The notes beneath the pieces are model-generated. The model was given only the letters and a program-made list of their open reading frames with translations. It was not told the DNA's origin and did no database searches. From the NCBI RefSeq assembly GCF_035222375.1, contig NC_085891.1:1364001-1428000 (forward strand): a stretch of 64,000 nt of DNA. Reading direction: 5' to 3'. Within the stretch, counting starts at the first letter, position 1. Each line of letters begins with the position of its first letter. The DNA is from Podospora pseudocomata (taxonomy: Eukaryota > Ascomycota > Sordariomycetes > Sordariales > Podosporaceae). Shown here piece after piece: positions 34,401 to 46,644 of this stretch. The translations under genes and the position numbers were made by a program.

Positions 34401-35597
34401 CACTTCACCCAGTCTGAGGCTGATGCCGCCGCTGCTGCTGCTGCGCCGGCGCCTGCGCCAGTCCAGACTAACGGCCAAGCTGCCGCTGAGTCTACCGGCA
34501 GCAAGAAGAAGAAGGGCAAGAAGGCTCGTGATGCTTCCCCATCCAGCATTGTCTCGACCACGGTCCCGCACACCTTCAGCCCGGATGACTTTGTCAACGT
34601 GGTGCCCCTCATCAAGGACTCTTGCCCCAGGAGCGCCTTGGCCGAAGAGGCTCTCGAGGCTGGCCGTCTATCTATTTACCAAGGTCAAAAGAAGATCGGC
34701 GAGGACCTCCTTCTTGAGTCCCTCTCTCTCCATGAGCAAATCTATGGCCTCGTCCATCCCGAGGTTGCTCAGATGTACCACACCCTTTCTCAGATGTATT
34801 TCAACCTAGACCAGAAGGATGCGGCCGTCGAGCTTGCCAGAAAGGCTGTCATTGTGAGCGAGCGGACGCTTGGCATCGACTCGGCCGAGACGGTGTTGAA
34901 CTACCTCAACTTGAGTCTCTTCCTCCACCAGCGTGGCGACAGCAAGATTGCTCTCGTGTACGCCAGGCACGCGCTTGACGTGTGGAAGTTGATTTATGGA
35001 CCGGACCACCCAGACACCATCACGACGATCAACAACTACGCGGTGATGCTGCAGAGCATCAGGGCCTACACTGAGTCTCGCCGGTGGTTTGAGGAGTCTC
35101 TCCGGGTCTGCGATCAGGTCTTTGGCAGAAACTCGATCAACTCTGCCACTCTTCTTTTCCAGCTCGCCCAGGCTCTTGCCCTCGACCAGGACGCGAAGGC
35201 TGCTGTTGACCGCATGAAGGAAAGCTACAGCATCTTCAAGGCCCTCTTGGGTGCGGACGACAAGAACACCAAGGAGGCCGAGCACTGGCTTACGCAGTTG
35301 ACACACAATGCTGTGTCTATTGCCAGGCAGACGAAGGAACTTGCGGCCAAGAGGGCGCGTGCCGGCTACAAGTTCACCTCGAGCGGCGTCGGCGTGGGTT
35401 CGGTCACTGGTGCGCCCGCGCAGCTTCCTGGCGCCAGAGGAGCTGCTCCTAGTACCAAGGATAGTCGTAACATCGATGAGCTTATGAAGTACATTGAGGG
35501 CGGTGACAAGAAGACCAAGGGCGGGAGCGGTGGTGGCAAGAAGCGCCCTGGTAAGGCCAACCCCAAGAGACGGGGTGGCGCTTCCGGGACTGCTTGA
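31464..35597 (+). CDS. CLU1: Clustered mitochondria protein (CLU1/TIF31)
   Basis: Four exons, join(31464..31506, 31575..31667, 31728..31786, 31845..35597), 1315 aa, with introns of 68, 60 and 58 bp and GT-AG ends. The N-terminus is Ala-rich, then Glu-rich. A ubiquitin-like CLU N-domain begins in exon 3 (FIVKIVLPHDDKTFELP; VSPLEQIHEIRQSI), followed by the SLYTLLEKLSPSF region, the central CLU domain (HYGAVDGKDVVAADEAFAPGF), a charged KEET-repeat insert (33520-33640) and C-terminal tetratricopeptide repeats (about residues 1000-1180). A basic Gly-rich tail ends the protein. CLU proteins are cytosolic, bind mRNAs for mitochondrial proteins and keep mitochondria dispersed; yeast Clu1/Tif31 also associates with eIF3. 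Length fits the fungal family. Confidence 0.96.
33520..33640 (+). repeat. 12-bp tandem repeat in CLU1 (KEET units)
   Basis: Near-perfect GAGACCAAGGAG units encoding repeated Lys-Glu-Glu-Thr, in frame within CLU1, giving a charged, probably helical or disordered linker. Replication slippage would change unit number without breaking the frame. Confidence 0.9.
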
Positions 35598-37339
35598 ATC
35601 TAGTTCTTGACGTTGTCTCGCTGTTCTTTTTCCTTGTTTCGGGGCTAGCTTTTCCAGCAAGTTTGGTGCGGGAAAGGGTGAGGGGGGAAACTTTCTCGGG
35701 AACAAAAAAGTTTTTTCCATCTCTTATCATCTTCTGTCACTGTATAAACTCATAGGGCAATTTTTTTTTTGCTTCCTTTCTCCATCACTCACACGGGGCG
35801 TTGGATGAAGACACATAAACATGGCTCTTATGCACAAACCTCTTGTACTTATTGTCTTTTTTCTCTTTTCGTCGTCATGGCACTTGTACATATTTTACTG
35901 CTGGAAAGGCTCAAAACAGGGAAGGGGAAAAAGGGTATTTTATTGATGAATAAAATGGGATGGGGGTTGAGGGAAGGAGGGAGACAACAAGACATCATTG
36001 ACGCAAAGCGAAAAAGGTGGAAATGCAGCGATGGGTGATGGGAAAATCGGGAGGGGGGAGTTTATTTTTTTGGGGGGAGATATACAAGCGGGAAAAAAAA
36101 TGAGAAATCTTCACTCCTACAGACTGATGTGGATTTATTGTTTTGTTTTTGTGGTTGTGAGGTTGGGCGTGTTTTTTTGGTGGGTGGTGGCTGGGGGAGA
36201 AGAGTGGTAGGTTTGTTGACAGCCCCTTTTTTTTTATAAGGATACTCCTGACTGGGAGGCTGGGCAGGTTTTATTTGGGGGGCTGCTTTCACATGGGAGC
36301 TTGAGGAGAGGGATTGTCTTTGTTTGCATTTTGATGGAGGTCTTGGTTTAATTACTGCAGAGTTGATTCCAGTACCTGCAGAATTGTTTGCCGACTTTGA
36401 CAGGAGATGGCTCGAGACTCGATGCTCTGACAAAGTGTGGGCAGCCACCAGTGAATTAAGTTTAAAGCGCAACCCCTTTCCTTGGTTGACTTTTTTTTTA
36501 TTTTTTTTATCTCTCACAAGATAAGGTGTCAGCCAAGTGGATATCTTGGAGATTGCACATGGGACACAAAAAAGTTATTGATTTTATTTTCTTGAACTTT
36601 TGGGGACGAGGCTGGGCAGAGAATAAAAACAGGGAAAGCAAACAGCCACTTTGCCTGCCTGCCACCTCTTTTTTATCTCCGGATTGATGAGGGACGACTC
36701 CTTTGATGACGAACAAAGTCGACGAGGATTGCACGTGCGTTTCCACAGTTGCCCCCACTGTAAGGGCGAATCCATGGCTGTGATTGGTTGAGTCGAGGGG
36801 TCGCGCGCCTTTGAATCGCCCGACGCGAAAAACCAGCGTTCGTGTGGTCAATTAAACAATCGCCCACCTTCACCAAACCAACACCAACAAAAGTGCGCCG
36901 ACTCGACCAGTCCGAGGACTCCTTCGTCATTGTCTCCCAACGAAGCAATCGCGGGATCGCCCCTCCGACCACTCACACTCCACACGCTCCTTTTTATACA
37001 TTTTTACTTTTTAACTTGTTACTGTCGATCAAGTTGAAGTTTATCACGGAGTGCTCCCACCAGTTCCTAACCCCAGTGCGCGCGTCGCATTCAAGCAAGC
37101 TCCGAGCGACAGCTAGAAACCAGGAAGCAGCATCACCCACTCCCAACCGCAAAAAGCTCTCTCCTTGAGCTCTCCTCAGCTGCCCTGCGGCTCAACCTCT
37201 CTGCTGTCCATTCATTCGTCCACATCCGATAACAACCCCTCACTCGGAACGCCGTCGACACCCATGGTCACAGCCGGCGCATCTTGTTTGCGACAATCCA
37301 AATAAAAAAAAAGATAAAAAAAAAACACAATATCCAACA
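35598..37339. other. Intergenic between CLU1 and forkhead gene
   Basis: About 1.7 kb: the 3' UTR of CLU1, then the probable promoter and a long 5' leader of the forkhead gene. G- and T-rich low-complexity sequence near 35900-36250. No gene recognised. Confidence 0.6.
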
Positions 37340-39785
37340 ATGCCTTCACCCCGCGCACAACGCGCCCGCAGAGAGACTCGCAGCGAGGCTGTCGTCGAGC
37401 ACTCTTCCCCGTCGCGCCCGTCGAAGCGTCGTAAAAAGGTACCCCATCTCCATCTCCAACCCCGCGCTGGCGCTGGCGCATTTGCAACTGAAGCCGCATC
37501 GTCAATGTTTTCTTTGAACCCCTCCCCCTCCTTTTCCTGGACCTGCATCCCACTAGCTCCATCATCATGTATGGGTCGCTAACATGTAATGTGTCAAACG
37601 ATAGAATGACGACGTCGCCGAAGCTCCCGATGCGGCTGTCGAGCCTGCCGACGAGGGTGATTCCTCGCATGTCGCCGACCAATCGACTACGCCCTTGACG
37701 GACGAGGAACTTATAACAAAGGTGTCCCGTAGTCTGCACGCGTCCGCGCAGCCGAACCAGCTCGTCCAGGCCAGCAGGGATCATTCAAACCTGCTTCACG
37801 AGAACAATAACGAGGGTGTTCAGGCCTATGCAAAGCTTGCCGCCTCGGATTGGACTTATTTCATCAGGCAGCTCAAGGTCAATATTGGACGCTGTCCCGA
37901 CCCTCCGGCCGCACCTGCTCCTGCGCCAGCGCCGGCCGACTCTCAGGGGAGCTCGGCTCCGCCTGTCGCTGACGACAATGCCGTTCACGTCGATCTCGGA
38001 CCTAGTAAGATGATTTCGAGGCTGCACGCCGTCATCTACTTTGATGGGGACCAGGAGGCGTGGCGCCTGACGGTCAAAGGTCGCAATGCGCTCAAGGTCG
38101 ATGGCATCCCTTGGAGGAATGGGCAATCTGGCGTTTTGAAGAGCGGTGAGGTTATCGAGATTGGCGGGGTCGAGATGATGTTTGTCCTCCCTGTTGAGCT
38201 TAGCCCGCTCGCCATACACAAACAGTACCTGGAGCGCGCGGGAATCGGGAAGCCGGAACCAGCTGCCGCTCCCGTCCGGCCGGTCCGCCATCCGCTTCCC
38301 TCGGGTGATGGCCTTCACTCGAGCTCACCCAACAAGTCATCTCGAGGTCATGGTGCCCAAAAGACGCTGGCGCCTGCGCCTCCCGACTACAAGCGACCGG
38401 GTACGCCCCCCTCGATTCGTCGTGTAGGGTTGGGCGTCAAGGGGCCGAATGTTGATTCCACTCCCGGGCCTATCTTGATGACCAACTCGGATGTCGATCT
38501 GAGCCTCGATGAAAATGCGCACATCAAGCCCCAATACAGCTACGCTCAGCTAATCACACAGGCCATCATTTCCACGCCCGATCACAAATGCACACTGGCG
38601 GGGATTTACCACTTTATCACTACCAAGTATGCCTACTACCGCCATCAACCAGCTGGTGGCTGGCAGAACTCCATCCGTCACAATCTTTCCCTACACAAAG
38701 CGTTTGAAAAGGTGGCAAGGCACTCTGATGAGCCGGGCAAGGGCATGAAGTGGCAGCTGGTGGCCGAGAACCGCGAAGAAATGATCAAGCAAACCTGGCG
38801 TGTCGGTCGAGGCGGCCACCGCGGGGCGTCTAGTAATCCGTCCTCACCATCGTCGGCCCAGTTGAACTACATCACCTCGGGACCGCGCGACATGGCCGCA
38901 GCCAGGGATCCCATCTCTTCTGCCCGAAAGAGAAAGGTTTCCCCTTCTGGTTCCCCGCAACCCCGGACGGTTCTACGCACCACCGAAGCAGCGGCTCACT
39001 CCACACCCGTCCGAGCGACCAGGAAACCCCTCCCTGACGAGCCGGGAAAAGATCTTGACGGCAGCCCGTTGCCCCGGGCGGCGAGGAAGCCGGCGGCTTC
39101 GAGCGCTCTGGGCATGGTGGAGAATGCTCCCGGTTCGCCGACGCTGACGTCGAGCTACGACGCGAACGAGGATCACTTGTCGCAGTTTGTCACGCCTGCC
39201 CCGCCGAGGGTGCACCCGAGGCTGGCGCCGCCGAGCACGGCGCAGAGGCCGAGTCAGCACATGCCTACTAGTTCGCCGGCGCCGTTTTGGAGGTATGCTG
39301 ATTTTGGGAGCACACCGCTGAAGGCACCGGCGGGGTTTGAGGTGGGCAGTCCGACAAAGGGGGGTCCGGTGGGGGGTTTGGGGGGGGATGTGAAGGGGGA
39401 GCAGCAGGTGGCTAGCAGTCCACCGCCGGTTGTGCAGTCGAGGAGGGAGAGGAGCAAGAGCCCGGTGGGGGGTGTGCCGCCGCAGAGTCCGACGAGACGA
39501 GGGGGCAGTGTGGGTGCTGTCGTCGCGCCTGGGGGGTTGGAGGATGAGGAAGGGGAGGTGGGGGTTGGGATGCCGGAGGAGGAGGGGTTTGATTTGACGA
39601 AGTGAGTAATTTTTTTTTTTTGTCTTGCCAATCTTGATGACGAGAAGCTAACAAAGAATAGGGGGTTCCAAAGCATTAGCAGTTTCCACGCCACGGTCGT
39701 CAAGCCTGGTTCCAATGGGGAGTCGCAGTCGCAGTCTCAGGGGACGAATGCCAATGGAGATCCTGAGACGCAGGAGAGTGTTTGA
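37340..39785 (+). CDS. fkh2: FHA-forkhead transcription factor (Fkh1/Fkh2 type)
   Basis: Three exons, join(37340..37438, 37605..39601, 39662..39785), 739 aa, with introns of 166 and 60 bp. The last exon adds KGFQSISSFHATVVKPG and a Gln/Ser tail. A Lys/Arg-rich N-terminus precedes an FHA phosphopeptide-binding domain (about residues 118-232, with NIGRC, SRLHAVI and the NALKVDG core). A forkhead DNA-binding domain follows (about 340-430, KPQYSYAQLITQAI through WQNSIRHNLSLHKAF to GKGMKW). The C-terminus is long, Pro/Ser-rich and disordered. FHA plus forkhead in this order is diagnostic of fungal Fkh1/2, which control mitotic gene clusters with MADS-box partners and also affect development. Fhl1 shares the two domains but is larger and its forkhead is more diverged. 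The symbol is by family, not by orthology test. Confidence 0.93.
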
Positions 39786-41160
39786 GCTTTTTTCGTACAT
39801 TATTTGTTTCTGTGTGGTGGTGATTGATGTCAACACGGACACGGGCAAACGATCCATTGTTATCACCACTCTTGTTTGGTCAAAGCTGAGGACGCATCAT
39901 CCTCAGGTAACATGGGCATTTTTTTTCTCTCTTTTTTCTTTCGTTTCACATTGCCTGTTTTATTACCCTTTTTTTCCTATTCTTTCTGCTGAAGGGCTAT
40001 ATGGTGGGTTTAGGGAAAGGAAACGGAGTGTGGGTGGTGCATGGGACACTGGTGTTGATTTGTTTTTAATTGACTGAGTATAATTATTACTCATATGGGA
40101 ATATGGGATTATTGATTGGGGAGGCGGGGGAGGTGGACTTTTTTTTTCTCTTGTTTTTTTTCACTTGTTACTGATATCTTTTTTCTTTTTCTTTTTCGGT
40201 TGCTGGATTTATCACTAGGGGTATATGGAGTTTGAGGGCCCTCGGTTTTTTCAAGTGGTGCAGAGAGGGTAAACACACACTGTGTTGTTGTTGTTGTTGT
40301 TGTTGTTTCTCTAGGAAGAGAGAGTCAGGGGGTATATACCTACTACTGGCCTGAGTTGGGGCAGGATGAGATGTGATTGGAGGGAAAGGGAGGGCAATCA
40401 AGGAGATGTGTGGGGGGATGTTTGATGAGCGATGTGGGAGGAGGATGGCAGGGAGATAATATTATCGATTGGCTCTTGTTTTGTCAAATGGTAGTGTTAT
40501 TCTTTTGCGGTGTTTTTGGTCGGGGGAGGAAGGAAGGAAGGTTTGATTGTCAAGCTTTGCTGATAATGGTGGGGGTTTAATCATTTGCTTGTTGGGAGTT
40601 TGTGTTGTAAAGCGTTCAACAGCTGGGAATGAATAGTGTTAGGGGGGAGGGGTTAGCTAGCAATGGAACGTGGGATGCCGAATAGTTTGAGTTGTGCTTC
40701 CGATGTGGTGTGTGAATAGGTAATGATGGTATGGTCTGCGAATAACGATGATAAAGATGTCTTGTGAGAGAGTAGGCAATTTCTGGACCCTGGTTTCCAT
40801 ACAAGTGATGAAGGGTGGCAAATAGGGGTGCATGGCGGCAAGGGGGGGTTCGGCTTCTGGAATGGGGAATGTCTCGGGTAGAATGGTTGGGGGTTGGGGT
40901 TGATAATATGGGGGGAAGGAAGTGGTCAAAGAAGGCTGAAGCTAGGGCCCTTATGACGACAGCGTGAGCTACCTTGGCTTGTGGTAGGAGCTACCCCTTT
41001 AGCTAGGTGCCTACCTGACTTGCACATCACCACCACCCATGCATGCGGCTCAACTCGAGCAGATCACCATTGCCAATACCAGACCCCCAACCAGGACACA
41101 CCCTCCATTCCCCTGCCTATTAATCAGACTTAACGATATCCGCTATAATACCACCACAGA
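39786..41160. other. Intergenic between forkhead and AhpC/TSA-like genes
   Basis: About 1.4 kb without a credible gene. It contains a TTG trinucleotide tract (40284-40307), several T runs, and, near 41160, the upstream region of the next gene. Confidence 0.6.
40284..40307. repeat. (TTG)n microsatellite
   Basis: Eight uninterrupted TTG units in non-coding sequence. Confidence 0.85.
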
Positions 41161-42033
41161 ATGTGGCCCTCCTCTCCACCAGGCCCTCCCCCACAGGCAC
41201 ACTCACACGCTATAGTCAACCCCCTTCGCGACGAGGAACAGCAAGCACTGCCCCCGCCGTCGTATTACTCTTCTGTTCTCCAGCCTGCCGGGGGTAACAA
41301 CAACCAACAGGAGCAGCCACCACCAGTGGACAACAAAGAACTAGAAACACAACCCCCAAGGATAGGAGACCGAGCCCCGAGCCTAGGGCAAAGTATCACC
41401 TTCCCAACAGACAAACCCCTCCTGGTAGTCTTCCTTCGATACTGCGGATGTCCATGTAAGTCCATCTTTCCCCCCCCCCCACCCCCCAACCTCCATATTC
41501 GTGTCTAAGCTAACCCCCTCACAGTCGCAGAACAAGCTTTCACCAACCTCACCACCTTTTCCACCACCCACCCCTCCATCACCTGTATAGCAATCACCCA
41601 ATCCCCCCCCTCCGAATCCGACACCTGGATCATCTCCCTCGGCGGCCTCTGGTCCATCTCCACCGTCATCCCCGACCCGTCTTTGTCACTCTACCATTCC
41701 TGGGGATTACACCAAAACAGGTCATGGTACGACTGGTTTGTGGAGAACCTCAAAGTTCCCATCACCAAGCCGGTGAATGTCACCAATCTGGAGCATAAGC
41801 CTCATGGGAGGTACGAAGGAGAGAATAAATGGCAGCAGGGGGGCGCGTTTGGGATTGACCAGGATGGGTTTGTGAGGTGGGCTTGGGTAGGGAGGAAGGT
41901 GGATGAGGTTGTGGATTTTGAAAGGGGCGGGGTGGTGGAGGCGCTTTTGGGGAGGGAGAAACAGAAGAAGAAGAAGGGGGGAGAGGGGGGGGACAATAAA
42001 GATGAGGGGGGTGGGAATGGACAGCTGATGTAG
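41161..42033 (+). CDS. AhpC/TSA-type thioredoxin-fold protein (PRXL2-like)
   Basis: Two exons, join(41161..41455, 41525..42033), 267 aa. The 69-bp intron has a C-rich body and splits the Phe codon of CGCPF. The N-terminal 65 residues are Pro/Gln-rich and probably disordered. Then PRIGDRAPSLGQSITF leads into a thioredoxin-like fold with LLVVFLRYCGCPF (about residues 87-99), where peroxiredoxin-like-2 proteins carry their Cys-containing loop. Further conserved stretches are ITCIAITQ and the C-terminal GGAFGIDQDGFVRWAWVG, in which a strand and the following DxxG resemble the family. The tail is Lys/Gly-rich. Members of this family are presumed redox proteins, but catalytic activity is mostly unproven. 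No signal peptide is visible. Confidence 0.85.
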
Positions 42034-42244
42034 TATGAGGTTGTGCTTGATGATTGGGAGAGTGAGTGATCAAGGGGGGAGATGGCAATACAGAGATCAG
42101 GAGAAAGAGATGTGCAGTAGAGTTAATAATCAGTATTCATTCAATCATTGTGCTGTTGGTTGTGTATGTGTGTGTATGTGTGTGTGTGTGGAAAATAAAG
42201 AGATAAAAAAGGAAACGCTGGGAACGCTGCCCATCAAACGCTGT

Positions 42245-42322
42245 GTGACGGGCCAGGAGTCAAACCTGGTTTTTTTTTCTCGCTCAAACTTGGGAGTGTA
42301 ATAACCGCTATACTACCGCGCC
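42245..42322 (-). pseudogene. Degenerate tRNA (tRNA-like relic)
   Basis: The minus strand begins GGCGCGGTAGTATAGCGGTTATTAC, a textbook acceptor and D-arm start for a Gly/Glu/Asp-type fungal tRNA. It ends with a perfect T-stem CCAGG-TTTGACT-CCTGG and CCCGTCA. But the T-loop has T instead of C56, the anticodon stem (CTCCC/GCGAG) has a mismatch and an 8-nt loop, the variable region is nine As, and one or two acceptor pairs fail. It therefore looks like a decayed tRNA gene; the isotype cannot be given. A functional but odd tRNA is less likely. Confidence 0.55.
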
Positions 42323-42877
42323 ACGGAATTGTGATTAGAATTCGAAAACTATATACCCCCGTTGGTTGGGTTGGGTTCTGGTCTATGGTTGTGGTGGAGA
42401 CAATGATGAAAGTGGCGTTGTTTAGGGCAGAAGGCTGAAGATGTTACGTCTTGACGGCATGTGGAAGAGTAACTTTACAGAACAGTGACCAGCATTGCAG
42501 ATGGACAACATATCAAACGAGGTATCAGGACATTACAGCCATTGTAAATGGGGAGATGAAACTGTATTGAAGCAGTCAAAACAACATGTAAATGAACAAG
42601 AACAAACAACTATGGAGCAGAACCCCAACAAGATATCATAAAAAGTCAAAAGTGAGAGACAGAGACAGAGAGAGAGAGATATAGAACTATGATGCTAAAC
42701 GATAGAGAAGCACACATGTTTACTCCTTCCAGTCCCATTCCTGTCAAAAAGAAAATCTCCGATTATTGTATACCATCATCATAACAAGGCTTCACAGCTC
42801 CACCTCTTCTCACACACTCATACACACACGATTCTCTCAGTCCATGTCTCGTACATTCTAACCGGTATCGCTTGCAT
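42323..42877. other. Intergenic, 3' side of sugar-symporter gene
   Basis: About 555 bp between the tRNA relic and the stop of the symporter gene, likely its 3' UTR. It includes GA-rich sequence near 42655-42680. No gene recognised. Confidence 0.55.
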
Positions 42878-45036
42878 CTAATACTCCATCCCACCAAAGC
42901 TCTTATTCCTCACCAGCGTCGCTCTCTCCAAGCTCGCCCTGGGAAGCTGCTCATGGCTCCGCGTCCTACTGCGCGCTGTGCCCGGCCGCGAAGGGGCGTC
43001 GCCGTCTTCGACAGCGCTCATGATATCCGCGGGGACATCCGGATCATCCCTGATGCGGTGGATGAAGAAGGCCGAGATCAGCACCGTGATGCCACCCAAT
43101 GCCAGCACAATCGCGATACTGTGGTCTCCCGGCTCGCCGCGGGGCTTTTGGAAAATTTGGAAGATCACACTGCTGAGCAAGGTGGCGATGATCTGAGGGG
43201 CAGCAATGGCCATGTTGTGGATCCCCAAGATGACACCGGCCTGGTCGGCGGCTTCGGCGTCTTCCCCTGATTCGAGCTCGCGGGCCTCATCGGAGTTGTA
43301 GCCGTCCATTCCGCGGGTGGGTGAGAGCATCCTCTGCGCTCGTTGTTGGCGACGCTCTTCGTCGCGGCGGGAAATCTCGGCGCTGATGATAGCCCATGGT
43401 GCCCAGAGAGTAAGAGCCCAGGTGATACCGACGAGGCCAATGAGTACTGTGGCTGCTGTGACGGTCCGCACGAAAACAGTGCAAAGCATGCTGCAGGTGA
43501 AGAGAATCTGGGCAAGCATCCAGGCGCGGCGAAGCGTGAATCCGGGGATGACGAGGTAGTCCAACCAGGACTTTTCCTCGTCATAATCCTTGAGCGAGCT
43601 GGGGCCGCCCTCGTCAGGGGAGACAACAGCACTGCCAGGTTGAGTTGTGTATGTTGGTGCAATGAAGAAGGGGAGGAACACATTCGTTGCCAGACTAGTG
43701 ATCGCAAAGATGAGCAACGCAAAGGTTCCCTCCCGAGTGGCGTCTTCATAGAGCCTGTCGAGTTCCTCAGGGGTCATGTTCGGGTTGGCCTCGAGATATG
43801 GTTCGGCATAAATCTCGCCAATGTACGACGAAGTGTAGAAGAGCATAGGGAAGAAGCCAATCCATGCGCAGAATTGGACTTCGCAGACTTTTCTGGTCTG
43901 GGGCGGTAGCCGTTGAATGGAGGTGAAGATCTTGTTGAAGAAGGCGAGGACGCCAGGCTTGTCCTTGATGGGAGGCCCCTCGAGTCGGGGATCTCGTTCG
44001 CGGATAAAAATGCAGGTAGCGACAACCGTCACTCCCAGCGCAATACTCGCGATGGCGCAAAGGTCCTTGAATTGGGTATCACCCAAAAACCAGAGCACAC
44101 TGGGCAGATCGGTATAGCCAGCGAGGTAGCCTGCAATGTTTCCAATACCGACAAACCTGCTTGCCATGGCATTCGCAACCTCTGTAACAGGCGTTAGACT
44201 TGAACTAAATCAAGGGGCATAGAATAACTGACCTTGCTGATGAGAGGGTGCGCAGTCGACAATAAACGCTCGAATCGCGGCTTGCACTGCAATGGCTGGT
44301 CAGCACACAAGTCCTCCTATCCGGTCCTGTGCAATAACCTACCTGTATTAATTGCAAAGTCCAAAATATACACCCACAAAACTGCAATAACGATAATGGA
44401 GTTCTTCACAAATGCCGACTCTGGGTCTGCTCCGAATACGCCAAAGAAGCCCCCAACGATGTCTTTGGTCCAGGCAAGGAACATCAACGATATGATGGTG
44501 GCAGCAGCCCCTCCGAGCATGAATGGCTTGCGCTTGCCCCAGCTCAGACGACAATTGTCGCTCAGCATGCCAACATATGGTTGCACCAATGTCCCCGACA
44601 ACGGCCCGGCAATCCAGACCAGTGCCATCAACGACTTGCTCAGACCGAGCGAGAGCAGGTAAGGAGAGCCATTGGACATCTCAACCGACCATGCGATCTG
44701 CAAGCCACCGATACTAATAGTCAAGAGGATGAGATACCAGACACTCTTAGTCGCCTGGTGGTCATCCTCGCCGTTATCGAGCGCTTGGGCGCGGATGAAG
44801 CCATCGTCTTCACCCGAGCCGGAGGAGGGAGAGAGCAGCGGCGACTGCTCGTTCAGACTGTCCGTGTCGAATACTGGCTGACGGTCATTTCCACCTGATG
44901 ATGGGTTGCCTGTCCTTGATAATTTCGCCTGTTCTTTGCCCTTGGCCGATTGATTCGTGGGTGTTGATGTCTGTTGGCGTTGGCTGTCGCCTGCGGGGTG
45001 GCCCCGATCTGGAATTGCTGCTAACGACGACGTCAT
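42878..45036 (-). CDS. Sucrose/alpha-glucoside-type H+ symporter (GPH family, MFS)
   Basis: Three exons, complement(42878..44181, 44233..44286, 44343..45036), 683 aa, with introns of 51 and 56 bp; the middle exon is only 54 bp. ATG 45036 is used because the frame upstream offers no other ATG. About 100 hydrophilic residues precede 12 predicted membrane segments. The loop between segments 2 and 3 carries GMLSDNCRLSWGKRKPF, the signature of the sucrose/glycoside-pentoside-hexuronide transporters (plant SUT, S. pombe Sut1). VQAAIRAFIVDCAPSHQQ, spread over exon 2, is also typical. A large cytosolic loop and a basic C-terminal tail are present. Expected role: proton-coupled uptake of sucrose, maltose or related glucosides across the plasma membrane or vacuole. 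Substrate is inferred from family. Confidence 0.92.
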
Positions 45037-46644
45037 GCGGAGCAAGAGCTTAGAAGCTGCCACAGCAACAACGGCGGTTCGCGCGCTTCCGTGTCGCTCG
45101 ACCTGGCACGGAAAAAAACAATCGACGGCGTCTTCTATGCGAGTTTGTTATTTTCTCGATGTGTTGGATTCGAGCGAATGAGCTATCGGTGGTATCGTAA
45201 ATGGTGGTCGGGTTGGGCAAAAAGCAGGACGGAAGTGGGCGTGGGAGGTGCCTGTGAAAGAAGAGCTGAGGTGCCTGCGTTTCGGCCGTGCCGGGATCGT
45301 CCCTGAGAGCACAGGTCGCGGCGAATACAGGAGGCTGTGGCACTGGACGGAGCTGGGAGGGCACCGAGGGATGCTCGCAACTGATATAAACTTGTAGAGG
45401 AGTGAAAATATCACGCGGCCAAGTCAACGTCTGCCACGAGACCCGTCGTGGTTCGAGTGGTGCGATTGCGGAAGCAAGTCGAGAAAACCCCGGCTATCTA
45501 GAGGAGGCAGGGCTGGTCTGTGACAAAAGATACTGCAATGCAGAGCAACTTGAGCTTCGATCTTGGTTGGTCCACGAATGACAACCATCAGAAGAGACGC
45601 CAGGCGGCACGGGTCTGGATCTCTTGAAGCTGCAGGGGCCATCATGGAAGGCCCAGCGCCGAGCGACAGGCTTCTCCGGATTTTGCGGGCACTAATTATG
45701 TCAGGCAATTGGAACCACAGCAGGCCGTTATTCTTTGTTCCATGGATCGCAGCACTGTTGCTTCAACGTCCAATCTTTTGATTAGGTCTGAGATCTCTGA
45801 CTCGGATCCTTGGCAGAAACAACCACCAAACATTCCTTCCAACTTGTTCCGAGTATTGGGGATTGTCTTTCAACTCCAGCAACAGATCAGAACCACATGT
45901 TTTGGAGCAGTGGCTGCCATGGTGCACAGTGTAAAATACGAAGCAATACGGGGGCTTCACATGGCCTCGATTTAATCCCAACCCAAGCAAGCACTAGTAG
46001 CCCAGGTGACAGCTTCATGAGCCCGTAGTTGATATTTTGCTGAACCGGCTGATGATGCGAAGTAGCACAGAGTTGTATTTTTGACCATCTTGTATTTATT
46101 GTTGGATATGGACGCGGATATCGAGAGTGATGCTGGAGCTTGATATATGACCGAGAAGACTGACACAGCATCTGCTATACAGTCCTTATCCTGACCTTCC
46201 CAGGACATAGCAGAACAATAGGTGCTATGAGTGAGGTTCAAGATGTCTGAACAGCTCAACTTAGACACATGCTTCCCCTCCAAGTGCCAAGCCTATTGAC
46301 CCACCGATTGGGAAGCTCCCCTGTTGGCGGTTGGTGGTGGCTTGCGCGGATTGGCCGCCTCATGGTCATCGGCGGGTCTCGGCAGCGATCCTTGTGGACA
46401 CTTTCTTGAACCTGGCGACGTCTCAAACTTGGGATGTTGAGCTTACCAAATGCCAACCAAATCAGCCTGTCCAGACGTGCCATCGCCGTCCGTCTCTTAC
46501 GTACCTTTTACCAATTCATGCTCCTTCGCTTCCCTTGAGCCTGAGAGTCCTGAGCCCTGCCGTGACCTCTGAGTTGAACTGAGCTTCCCCAACCCTCGTC
46601 CGCGCCGGGGCCAAGCCCGCTGTCGCTGTCCAACAGACGCCGCC
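45037..46644. promoter_or_regulatory. Divergent upstream region, sugar symporter and Na+/H+ exchanger
   Basis: About 1.6 kb between two divergently transcribed membrane-transport genes. No other gene is recognised. It must contain both promoters; no individual sites are claimed. Confidence 0.55.
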
